In this document: positions 39,801-46,722 of the stretch, piece after piece | Layout of the letters: each line of letters starts with the position of its first letter | How positions within the stretch are numbered: position 1 is the first letter of the stretch | NCBI GenBank assembly: GCA_947589305.1 | Contig: CANQAP010000001.1 | Span: 496,001 to 560,000 of the forward strand | Direction of reading: 5' to 3' | DNA length: 64,000 nucleotides | DNA from: an uncultured Lachnospiraceae bacterium | GTDB lineage: Bacteria; Bacillota; Clostridia; Lachnospirales; Lachnospiraceae | Made by a program: the position numbers and the translations under genes | Notes under the pieces: model-generated | Database searches by the model: none | What the model saw: only the letters and a program-made list of their open reading frames with translations | Told to the model about the DNA's origin: nothing

Positions 39801-40530
39801 GCGTGTTATAGATCGTGATATCCGAATTTGTTACAAAATGAGAATAATTTTTTATATCAAAAAAGGATTCAAGAGATTTTCCATTTAAAATATCACTCAA
39901 TTGACTTTCTAGTTCATGTAGAGAATCTGATAATGCTATTTTTAAAAACTTATTAAATACACGCTCATTATCCAAAAAACGAGGAAGATTTTGATTCACA
40001 ATACGATACGCAATAGCTGTCGATTTTGCTTCATCCGTATACATATTCCTTCGATTTTCAGCAAAATCACGAAAATAAGTTGTAAACTTATGAAAACTTT
40101 CCACGGCAGCTTTATCCTTCGCATTAGTTGTTAAAGCAGGGAGTTCTTCTGTGATCAATTCTTTTTTAAAAAGCAGTCCAAACTTTTTGTCTGACTGAAA
40201 ACACTTTTTTACCTGCTTTCTTAAATCCCCCTCTAATTCTTCTATTGTTTTCTTGTCTTTTTCACTTTGTTCATGCTTGGAAATCAACTCGTAGTATTCC
40301 TCAAGTCCTTCTAATTCTAACCGTTGTAAAGATTGCTCTATAAAATTTTTGTGATAGTCATCAATCACCTTTTTTACCTCTGCATAATCTTGTCTTCTTT
40401 TTTCATCCTCCTCAATAATCCTTCTCGCCTCAATATAGTCTTGCGTTTTTCCTTGGGGACACAATTCAAACCGCAGCGTTTTCTTCAAGCTATACTGTCC
40501 AATAAATTCTCCAAAAATATTCTGTTCCAT
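36796..40530 (-). CDS. cas12a: type V-A effector nuclease Cas12a
   Basis: A full-length Cas12a of 1244 residues that processes its own pre-crRNA and cuts crRNA-matched DNA. The N-terminus (FIGQYSLKKTLRFELCPQGKT) is the WED-I/REC start. The WED-II/PI region carries SPTLLAGWDVNKERDHL near 541-557 and MLPKVFFGKKNL near 606-617. The RNA-processing residues appear as His774 in RVIHPKGE, Lys782/783, and Lys804 in IKDKRYT. RuvC-I is IGIDRGERNLLYV (Asp849), RuvC-II is IVLEDLNVGF (Glu939), the Nuc-domain arginine is Arg1153 in QLRNSIPN, and RuvC-III is DADANGAYNIARKG (1194-1207). All catalytic positions are intact. AGGAGGAGG lies just before the ATG. The gene follows the TA antitoxin gene by only 64 bp, without a terminator. 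The DNA is much more AT-rich than the core genes, a sign of transfer. Confidence 0.98.
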   Translation of the reverse strand: MEQNIFGEFIGQYSLKKTLRFELCPQGKTQDYIEARRIIEEDEKRRQDYAEVKKVIDDYHKNFIEQSLQRLELEGLEEYYELISKHEQSEKDKKTIEELEGDLRKQVKKCFQSDKKFGLLFKKELITEELPALTTNAKDKAAVESFHKFTTYFRDFAENRRNMYTDEAKSTAIAYRIVNQNLPRFLDNERVFNKFLKIALSDSLHELESQLSDILNGKSLESFFDIKNYSHFVTNSDITIYNTLIGGESLENEKIRGINEYVNEYNQIHSRDKNYRKLPKLKPLYKQILADRESLSISLEAFHDDGQLIDAVCQIVDGLSKTVFNQDFLPRLLENIGEYRLDGIFIKNGPAIADLSNRAYGDWSILRSCLEKEYDDINQKKKRGENYYKKRSEILKQKGSYSLGELNRIAMKYGDLEGNLERIFAFPKIKNELALWDVFNAAYQDAKELLHTDYAGKRELAGDKKKVALLKKLLDCIKDVEAFIKPLLGTGMETEKDDNFYGELDIYYSQLSLVTPLYNKVRNYVTQKPYSVEKIKINFQSPTLLAGWDVNKERDHLAVILRKNGLYYLGIMDKNHNKSFMTQNFQDDDSYYEKLEYKMIQNPHEMLPKVFFGKKNLDYFQPPADILRNYKKGSHILGDNFELKECHKLIDFFKRSIKKHEDWNKFDFHFSETKDYQNISQFYHEVEKQAYALKFRKVSETYVNQLVNNGQLYLFQIYGKDFSKYTKGTPNLHTIYWKMLFDERNLANVVYQLNGKAEIFYRKASIKAENRVIHPKGELIAKKNPMAEIKGETSCFPYDLIKDKRYTVDKYQFHVPITLNFCAEGKRNLNTLAQEVIRREKGVNVIGIDRGERNLLYVCVVSPEGKILYQKSLNIIKNDKGYDQNYHALLDKREKEMDQSRRNWMEINSIKELKEGYLSQAIHVITNLMLEYQAVIVLEDLNVGFVNGRKKVEKQVYEKFEKMLIDKLNYLVNKTVDAEQPGGALKAYQLANPFEGFGKMGQQSGFLFYIPAWNTSKIDPTTGFVNLLYPKYTNMTEAKIFIEKFDFIRYNSQEGYFEFALDYKHFSDRAMGIRTKWTLCSQGSRIVTCRNPEKKNQWDYKEIKELTTQMRTHFEQYGVEISEKNMIPDICKVEQAKFFRDLLEDIKWMVQLRNSIPNKNIDYMISPVKNDNGEFFDTREYQENNEKRNYFPQDADANGAYNIARKGLILLDRIQKNEKKVKISNQEWLEYAQTHPLLSGDVHV

Positions 40531-40594
40531 TGTCCTCCTCCTTTGCTCACTTCAGTTCATTCATTATTTTTTTAATTGCAACACTCTTTATATT

Positions 40595-41638
40595 CTATAA
40601 TCTCTTGATTTCTTTCGCCAAACAAAATGGAATCACTTCTCCATCCTTGGTTTTGATATATGCTGTTTCTTTGTGCATATATCGCACAATCTCTTGTGCA
40701 TTAAATGAAATAAATTTATTGATTACTCTATCCAATACGTCTTTTTCCTGATCGGATAAAATGGATTCATCCAATTTATCGTTTGGTAAAAAATGATATT
40801 TAGTATACTCATATTCTTCTTCCATTTTTGTATTGACCTTTTCTAAACCGACTATCTGATAATGTCCTATTGGTAAAGCACCCATATCATCATGACAATA
40901 TACCAGACCCGTCATAGCAATACCGTGTTCCTTAAAAAACAACGCATCCGCATACCATAGCATTTTCATCAATCTCACTTTATATAAATGTGTTACCCTT
41001 TTAGCAATATAAGAAATAATCGTTTCCAATTTATCAATATCCAGCAAGCGATAACCATTCTCATCACATGGTTCCTGATAATCTACATATTCACTTTCCA
41101 AAGATTTTCTTTGCAAAAATTCTTTTCCCTCTTCATTCAGATGATCCATGATCCTTTGCTTAAGCTCCAACTTTTTCCGCTTTGAAAACTTTTCGCCGTT
41201 TTTTTGTATAAAATCCAAGACTGCATACGGATTTTCTTTGATCAGCCTCAACATGGTGTCATATGTCTCATCCTGAATCGCCTTACTTTCATATCGTGAG
41301 ATTGTAGCCTCACCCCAGCCTAGCAGTTTTGCTAGATCCACTTGAGACAATCCATATACTTTTCTGATAGCTATGATTTCATCCGTTGTCAGCAGTCCAT
41401 GGTTTCGTCTATACGCATTGCGTGCCTTTAACAGATTTTCATTTTCCATCTGTCCAGTCACAAATTCCTGTTCTTCTTTATCACTATTGGGACATAAGAA
41501 ATAGGTTTCCTCATATTCTACCTCTTCTCCTCTAATGATAATATTTGTCATGCGTGTTCTTACTTCAATTTCATGAATTCGGTCACATAAAGGACAATCC
41601 ATTTGAATCTTTCTGATAAGACTCTTATTGTGTTCCAT
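40595..41638 (-). CDS. antitoxin: MqsA-like zinc finger and HTH fused to a Panacea (SocA-like) domain
   Basis: About 347 residues in three parts. Residues 1-55 resemble the MqsA/YgiT zinc ribbon: CPLC at 15-18, then a second knuckle FLCPNS with only one of the two usual cysteines. Residues 75-140 are a Cro/MqsA-type HTH (LTTDEIIAIRKVYGLSQVDLAKLLGWGEATISRYE). The C-terminal 160 residues are a Panacea/SocA (DUF4065) domain: KLETIISYIAKRVTHLYKVRLMKMLWYADALFFKEHG, MTGLVYCHDDMGALPIGHY and DKVINKF-like segments. Panacea domains neutralise diverse toxins. The frame opens at 41656, but GGAG with 8-bp spacing favours the ATG at 41638 (MEHNKSLIRKI). The upstream MqsR-like gene is the probable cognate toxin, and the HTH probably binds the palindrome at 42098-42133. 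Confidence 0.82.
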   Translation of the reverse strand: MEHNKSLIRKIQMDCPLCDRIHEIEVRTRMTNIIIRGEEVEYEETYFLCPNSDKEEQEFVTGQMENENLLKARNAYRRNHGLLTTDEIIAIRKVYGLSQVDLAKLLGWGEATISRYESKAIQDETYDTMLRLIKENPYAVLDFIQKNGEKFSKRKKLELKQRIMDHLNEEGKEFLQRKSLESEYVDYQEPCDENGYRLLDIDKLETIISYIAKRVTHLYKVRLMKMLWYADALFFKEHGIAMTGLVYCHDDMGALPIGHYQIVGLEKVNTKMEEEYEYTKYHFLPNDKLDESILSDQEKDVLDRVINKFISFNAQEIVRYMHKETAYIKTKDGEVIPFCLAKEIKRL

Positions 41639-41664
41639 TGCCATGTCTCCTTTCATAGCCGTCC

Positions 41665-42030
41665 TTACTTTGCATACGGAAACTTCATATCATACTTCGC
41701 GTAATGAAAGGACAGGCATAAAACCCTCTTTTTAATATTCTTTTTAATCTTTAATTTTATATAAACCAATCTGCCATTTATAAATTTTCCAAAGACAAAT
41801 AGTATTGGTGGCTGGTCATCATCTATATCCAATAGACTTTCTGAATATTCTTGGATACTCAATTCTTTCAGACAGTCTACAACATCATTTACATCATAAT
41901 CTAAATCTGCCAGCGTATATCTAGTGGAATATTCCATGTCATTCTTACTAGATATTATGAGGATTAACTGATCATTTATACTAAAATCATCAGCGGTCAG
42001 CACTGCCTTTAATTCTTTTAAAAATACCAT
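41665..42030 (-). CDS. MqsR-like toxin (putative mRNA interferase)
   Basis: The 121-residue protein resembles the MqsR/RelE-fold toxins. YTLADLDYDVNDVVDCLKELSIQEYSESLLD corresponds to the MqsR stretch with its leucine-rich helix, followed by the strands LFVFGKFINGRLVYIKLKI and RVLCLSFHYAKYDMKFPY, equivalent to the basic, aromatic RNase core of MqsR. The family mostly cleaves mRNA at GC-rich triplets; that activity is inferred. It is the first gene of the operon and the antitoxin follows. The ATG at 42030 has no good ribosome site, and a strong AGGAGG lies about 45 bp upstream, so expression may be deliberately weak or the start may be misplaced. Confidence 0.7.
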   Translation of the reverse strand: MVFLKELKAVLTADDFSINDQLILIISSKNDMEYSTRYTLADLDYDVNDVVDCLKELSIQEYSESLLDIDDDQPPILFVFGKFINGRLVYIKLKIKKNIKKRVLCLSFHYAKYDMKFPYAK

Positions 42031-42097
42031 AACCGTTGATCGATCGGAATGAATTGAAATTTTTATTGCTGTCCCCTCCTTATCCGCCTCTTATATT

Positions 42098-42133
42098 ACT
42101 ATCAAATGATATTATATACTATCATTTGATAGT
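42098..42133. promoter_or_regulatory. perfect 14-bp inverted repeat, probable TA operator
   Basis: ACTATCAAATGATA and TATCATTTGATAGT are exact inverted arms separated by 8 bp. The -10 box of the TA promoter lies between and within the arms, and the -35 lies just outside. A bound dimeric or tetrameric HTH antitoxin would shut the promoter, the usual conditional-cooperativity design of type II TA operons. Confidence 0.85.
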
Positions 42134-42140
42134 GTGTCAA
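42111..42140 (-). promoter_or_regulatory. promoter of the TA (and possibly cas12a) operon
   Basis: On the minus strand TTGACA (42140-42135), 18 bp, TATAAT (42116-42111): both hexamers are perfect consensus. The promoter is fully overlapped by the 14-bp inverted repeat, so it should be strong when free and tightly repressible. No equally good promoter is visible in front of cas12a. Confidence 0.85.
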
Positions 42141-42196
42141 GAGTGGTCGCCAGATATTCTTTCCTCTCCGTCCAGTTTGACAAAATGCAATCAGTC

Positions 42197-42225
42197 TTGA
42201 ATCCTTTACTCTTTTCCCGTATAAT
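42197..42225 (+). promoter_or_regulatory. promoter of the hybrid kinase gene
   Basis: TTGAAT (42197-42202), 17 bp, TATAAT (42220-42225), about 46 bp before the kinase ATG. It diverges from the TA promoter, whose operator ends 63 bp away. Confidence 0.7.
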
Positions 42226-42271
42226 ATATTCGATTTCAAATAACCATTCCCTACCAAGGAGGAAATATAGA

Positions 42272-45200
42272 ATGAAAAAGATACGCCCACTCTGCTTCGC
42301 GCTGGCTGCCCTGCTGTTGTTTTCATCTGCCTTTTCTACATCTGCCACAGAAGCGGATACCGAACAGCCAGAAATTCTGCGGGTAGGTTTTTTTGCCTTT
42401 TCCGGCTATCATATTATAGAGGAAGATGGTCGGCGAAGCGGGTATGGCTATGAGTTTTTGCAACGGCTTGCCATTCATGCCGGCTGGTCGTATGAATATG
42501 TTGGTTATGACCAATCCTATGCGGATGCCTTAAATATGCTCCGCAACGGCACAATAGATATCGTCACCTCTGTTTCCAAGACGCCGGAACGGGAGGCGGA
42601 ATTTCTCTTTTCCGATCAGTCTATCGGCGTCAACTCCACGATCGTCACTGTAAAATCCGGAAACCAATCTATTGTAGACGGTGACTACTCAACTTATGAC
42701 GGCATTACCGTGGGTATGCTTGCAGGCAATTCTAAAAATGCCAACTTTGAACAATTTGCACAAGAACACTCCTTTACCTTTCAGCCGGTCTATTTCAACG
42801 AACAGGAAGACCTGAATGAGGCTCTTCAAAATGAGGAAGTGGATGCCGCTGTTACCGGCAGCCTGCGGTTACTGGAAAACGAGTGGCTGTTGGAATCCTT
42901 TGATGCCAGCCCGTTTTACATTTGTACCCGAAAAGACCGACCGGATCTGATGGAACGGATCAACGATGCGATCAATGAAATGGACCTCCACGATCCGAAT
43001 TGGCGGGATTCCTTACACGAAAAATACTATTCAACGGATCAGAACGGATCCATTATCTTAAACGCGAATGAGAGAGACTTTTTGGAAGAACACCGTACAT
43101 CTGGTGTACCTCTGAAACTGCTCATCAACCCTGACCGGGTTCCTTACTGCTATTTTAAGGACGGAGAGGCAAAGGGCATTCTCCCCTCTCTTTTTGACAT
43201 TCTCGCCCAACGTCTCGATTTGAACTACGAATACATTCCGGTCAAAGATCTCAATGAATATTACGCTCTCCGCGCGGCAGGCGCGGCAGATGTCGTACTG
43301 GACTTTGCCGGCGATTACTATCTAGCAGAAGAAGAAGGGTACAAGGTCACGGTCCCTTATTTTCAGTCGAACTTCGCCCGTCTGACCTTAGACGATTTTA
43401 CCGGAACGGCAAATCGTCTGGCAATCATGGAGCGGACAGATGCCATTGATAGTTTCATTGCCAGCCGATATCCGGAAGATGCGATCATTCGATACCCAAC
43501 TACGGAAGCCTGTGTACAAGCGGTACTCGATGGCGATGCAGACGCTACCATACTCTACTCCTACACTGCGGAATGGTATGTCCAGCATGATGCCCGCAAT
43601 CAGCTCACGTCCGTTGTTTTTGGCGACACTTCCTTTTCCTATGCCGTTGGCAACAATGTTCCGGGAGGACGATATCTACTCTCTCTCTTAGACAAGGGAG
43701 CCGACAGTTTTACCGAAGCAGAACGGGATGCGATCATGTCACAGGAAATTGATGCAGGCAGAGAACAGGATTACAGTCTGATTGCATTTTTATACCGCAA
43801 TCCGTTCTACAGTGTGCTGGGCGTCGTCCTGATCCTGCTGTTGCTCTTCACCATGGCGATGCTCACGGTTCGGACACGCAACCAAAAACAGTTAAAACAA
43901 AAAATTGAGGCGGCAACCGGCGAGCTTCAGGAAAAAACACAGGAATTAACTTTAGCGCTACAAGCGGCAGATGCCGCCAACCGGGCGAAAACCACCTTTC
44001 TCAACAATATGTCGCATGACATCCGCACACCTATGAATGCTATCATCGGTTATACCGCTCTGACTACGACTCATTTAGAGGATCAAAAACGAGCCAAGGA
44101 CTATTTATCCAAGATCTCTCAGGCATCCAATCACCTGCTGTCACTCATCAATGATGTCTTGGATATGAGCCGTATTGAATCCGGAAAGGTGACTATTAAT
44201 GAACGGGCTGAAAATTTGGCGGAAATTCTACAGGAACTACGAAACATCATTCAGTCGGATATCCATGCCAAGCGTCTGGAACTGTTCATTGATACTGTAG
44301 ATATTGTAGATGAAAAAATATATTGCGACAAACTCCGGCTCAATCAAATCCTGCTAAACCTGATCTCCAATGCGATCAAATTTACTTCGGCTGGAGGAAC
44401 GGTAGCCATCCGGATCACACAGAAGCCTTCCCCGATACAAGGATACGGACGCTATGAATTTCAAGTCAGCGATACCGGTATCGGGATGAGTCCGGAATTT
44501 GCCAAGACCGTATTCGATCCATTCACCCGGGAACAGACCTCAACCGTCAGTGGCATTCAGGGAACCGGACTGGGCATGGCGATCACCAAGAATATTGTAG
44601 ACATGATGGGCGGAACCATCCGTGTCGAAAGCGAATACGGAAAGGGAACTACGTTTACCGTGGATCTGGATCTGCGATTCTGTACTTCGCATGCGGAGAT
44701 AACCGAGATTGAAGAACTAAAGGGATTCCGCGGACTAATAGTTGATGACGATATGGTCTGTTGCCAAAGCGTATCCAAGATGCTTCGGCAAATCGGGATG
44801 CGCGCGGAATGGGCGTTATCCGGTTTGGAAGCGATTGCGCGTACCACGGAAGCGGTGGAACTGACCGATCCTTTTGAGGTATACATTGTAGACTGGTCCA
44901 TGCCCGAGCTAAGCGGTATTGAAACGGTTCGGGAAATCCGCAGAATTGTCGGTGAAGATTCCCCGATCATCCTTATGTCCGCCTATGATTGGTCTGATAT
45001 TGAAGCGGAAGCCAGAACAGCCGGAGTGACCGGTTTTATCAGCAAGCCGCTCTTTGCTTCCGATCTGCATGATACGTTGGAACGAAGCCTGAACAAAGCC
45101 GACGCGGCATCTCCTGCCAGCGACTCCATGCCGCATCCGGAAAATATGTTTGTCGGCAAACGGATTCTGTTAGCCGAAGACAATGAACTCAATCGCGAAA

Positions 45201-45541
45201 TCGCTGCGGAAATCTTGAAAGAAGCCGGTTTCGAAGTAGAATGTGCCGAAAACGGTCAGCAAACCTGCGATATGCTAAGGCAGTCTGAACCGGAATACTA
45301 TGATCTGATCCTGATGGACATTCAAATGCCCGTTATGGACGGATACACTGCCACACGTACCATCCGTACTATGGCAAACCCGGACTTAGCCGGTATTCCG
45401 ATCATTGCCATGACTGCCAATGCTTTTGAAGAAGATAAGGAATTAGCTATAGAAGCAGGCATGAACGGTCATTTGGCAAAACCGATCGATCTGGATAAAA
45501 TGATGGCGCTTTTACGGGATTTATTTAATGGAACACTCTGA
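42272..45541 (+). CDS. hybrid sensor histidine kinase with two substrate-binding domains and two receivers
   Basis: The 1089-residue protein begins with a signal peptide (MKKIRPLCFALAALLLFSSAFSTSA). Two periplasmic bacterial solute-binding family 3 domains follow (about 33-250, opening ILRVGFFAFSGYHI, and about 275-500, opening LKLLINPDRVPYCYF). Then come a membrane helix (VLGVVLILLLLFTMAML), a HisKA domain with phospho-accepting His582 in NNMSHDIRTPMNAI, a HATPase domain with GTGLGMAITKNIVDMMGG, and two receiver domains with Asp874 (YIVDWSMPE) and Asp1016 (LILMDIQMPVMDG). No HPt or output domain follows and no separate response regulator is adjacent. It probably senses an extracellular amino acid or similar small ligand. 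AAGGAGG before the ATG at 42272 decides the start. Base composition is core-like, so it lies outside the AT-rich island. Confidence 0.93.
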   Translation: MKKIRPLCFALAALLLFSSAFSTSATEADTEQPEILRVGFFAFSGYHIIEEDGRRSGYGYEFLQRLAIHAGWSYEYVGYDQSYADALNMLRNGTIDIVTSVSKTPEREAEFLFSDQSIGVNSTIVTVKSGNQSIVDGDYSTYDGITVGMLAGNSKNANFEQFAQEHSFTFQPVYFNEQEDLNEALQNEEVDAAVTGSLRLLENEWLLESFDASPFYICTRKDRPDLMERINDAINEMDLHDPNWRDSLHEKYYSTDQNGSIILNANERDFLEEHRTSGVPLKLLINPDRVPYCYFKDGEAKGILPSLFDILAQRLDLNYEYIPVKDLNEYYALRAAGAADVVLDFAGDYYLAEEEGYKVTVPYFQSNFARLTLDDFTGTANRLAIMERTDAIDSFIASRYPEDAIIRYPTTEACVQAVLDGDADATILYSYTAEWYVQHDARNQLTSVVFGDTSFSYAVGNNVPGGRYLLSLLDKGADSFTEAERDAIMSQEIDAGREQDYSLIAFLYRNPFYSVLGVVLILLLLFTMAMLTVRTRNQKQLKQKIEAATGELQEKTQELTLALQAADAANRAKTTFLNNMSHDIRTPMNAIIGYTALTTTHLEDQKRAKDYLSKISQASNHLLSLINDVLDMSRIESGKVTINERAENLAEILQELRNIIQSDIHAKRLELFIDTVDIVDEKIYCDKLRLNQILLNLISNAIKFTSAGGTVAIRITQKPSPIQGYGRYEFQVSDTGIGMSPEFAKTVFDPFTREQTSTVSGIQGTGLGMAITKNIVDMMGGTIRVESEYGKGTTFTVDLDLRFCTSHAEITEIEELKGFRGLIVDDDMVCCQSVSKMLRQIGMRAEWALSGLEAIARTTEAVELTDPFEVYIVDWSMPELSGIETVREIRRIVGEDSPIILMSAYDWSDIEAEARTAGVTGFISKPLFASDLHDTLERSLNKADAASPASDSMPHPENMFVGKRILLAEDNELNREIAAEILKEAGFEVECAENGQQTCDMLRQSEPEYYDLILMDIQMPVMDGYTATRTIRTMANPDLAGIPIIAMTANAFEEDKELAIEAGMNGHLAKPIDLDKMMALLRDLFNGTL

Positions 45542-45559
45542 TCTCCATCCAACCAAAAA

Positions 45560-45597
45560 GCCGATGGACTTGTGATCTGTCTCACAAGTCCATCGGC
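45560..45597. terminator. strong hairpin between converging genes
   Basis: A perfect 16-bp stem (arms 45560-45575 and 45582-45597) with a 6-base loop. The minus-strand side is followed by CTTTTTGG, so it mainly ends the transcript of the 72-residue ORF. On the plus strand, after the kinase gene, there is no T-run. Confidence 0.85.
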
Positions 45598-45635
45598 TCG
45601 CGTTCATATCCGACGTGATGGATTCATCTTCCCAT

Positions 45636-45854
45636 CTACATATCCATATAGATTACTACCTCATTTTCATCTTTTTCCAACAACCCCGATCTGACAAATT
45701 CATGGAAATTCTTGATCGGATCTGCTCCTTCATCACAAAATCCCATCCAATCTTCTTCTCCGGTCATTTTCTTTAATCTGCGATGTATCGCTGGATAGGT
45801 GAACCGACATTCAAAACGCATCACTTCTTTTAGCATAATATCCTCCGTGGTCAT
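45636..45854 (-). CDS. small protein of unknown function (72 residues)
   Basis: A soluble acidic protein (MTTEDIMLKEVMRFECRFTYPAIHRRLKKMTGEEDWMGFCDEGADP and on) without signal or membrane segment. A real gene is supported by a good start context, its own terminator 38 bp downstream, and composition like its neighbours. I do not recognise the family. It is 47 bp downstream of yebC in the same direction, so it may be co-transcribed with it. Confidence 0.6.
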   Translation of the reverse strand: MTTEDIMLKEVMRFECRFTYPAIHRRLKKMTGEEDWMGFCDEGADPIKNFHEFVRSGLLEKDENEVVIYMDM

Positions 45855-45901
45855 GATATACAGTAAAATCCTTTTTGCAGGATTTTTACCGAGCGTGTTG
45901 A

Positions 45902-46630
45902 CTATTCATTCCAATTGTGATAAACAGCCTGCACATCGTCATCTTCATCCAGTAAATCTAAAATACGATTCATTTTTTTTACGTCTTCTTCACTGGTCAG
46001 ATCCACCCATGTCTGCGGGATCATAGTGATCTCTGCAGACGCCATGGAAATGCCTGCCGCCTCTAACGCTTCACGAACCGTGCTAAAATCCTCCGGTGTC
46101 GTGATAATCTCAAAACTGTCTTCTTCTTCCGAAAAATCTTCCGCGCCTGCATCCAGCGCCTGCATCATCAGATCATCCGCCTCTACGGTACAGTCTTCCT
46201 TATCAATCAGTATTTGTCCCTTGCGGTCAAACATAAATGATACGCAGCCGGTCGTTCCAACATTGCCTCCGCCTTTCGTAAAGGCGTTGCGGACATTCGA
46301 TGCCGTCCGGTTCTTATTATCGGTCAGCGTATCTACGATAATGGCAGTTCCGTTCGGACCATATCCTTCATATGTAATCGGAACATAATTAACGGCATCC
46401 ATACTGCCGGCGGCTTTTTTGATTCCCCGCTCGATCGTATCATTCGGTACATTATTCGCTTTTGCTTTTGCTATGACGTCGCGCAGTTTACTGTTATTAT
46501 CCGGATTCGGTCCGCCCTCTTTGACCGCAACGGCGATTTCTTTCCCGATAATAGTAAACATCTTGCCTTTTGCAGCGTCATTCTTTTCTTTTTTATGCTT
46601 AATATTTGCAAATTTTGAATGTCCTGACAT
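45902..46630 (-). CDS. YebC/PmpR-family regulatory protein
   Basis: This 242-residue protein begins [32 protein letters not shown], the family signature, and contains [35 protein letters not shown] and [28 protein letters not shown]. Members bind DNA as transcription regulators, and recent work links some of them to relief of ribosome stalling at proline tracts. Which applies here cannot be told. AGGAG precedes the ATG. Confidence 0.95.
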   Translation of the reverse strand: MSGHSKFANIKHKKEKNDAAKGKMFTIIGKEIAVAVKEGGPNPDNNSKLRDVIAKAKANNVPNDTIERGIKKAAGSMDAVNYVPITYEGYGPNGTAIIVDTLTDNKNRTASNVRNAFTKGGGNVGTTGCVSFMFDRKGQILIDKEDCTVEADDLMMQALDAGAEDFSEEEDSFEIITTPEDFSTVREALEAAGISMASAEITMIPQTWVDLTSEEDVKKMNRILDLLDEDDDVQAVYHNWNE

Positions 46631-46722
46631 TGTTTTTCTCCTTTATCCTTTTATTCGCAACACATATTCATGCGGATTTGTCAATCGTTACCAGTGTAAC
46701 ACGCTTCGTTCTTTCTGTAAAG

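Noticed and set aside
40531-42030. Possible CreTA-like RNA toxin-antitoxin or mini-CRISPR near cas12a
   Set aside because: I looked for partial copies of the repeat (GTTTTATAG or the TCTAC/GTAGA hairpin) near the TA genes and found none; the module is protein-coding.
42102-42348. Two overlapping minus-strand frames in the TA/kinase intergenic region
   Set aside because: They lie across both promoters, the operator and the kinase signal-peptide codons, and have no ribosome site or recognisable protein features.
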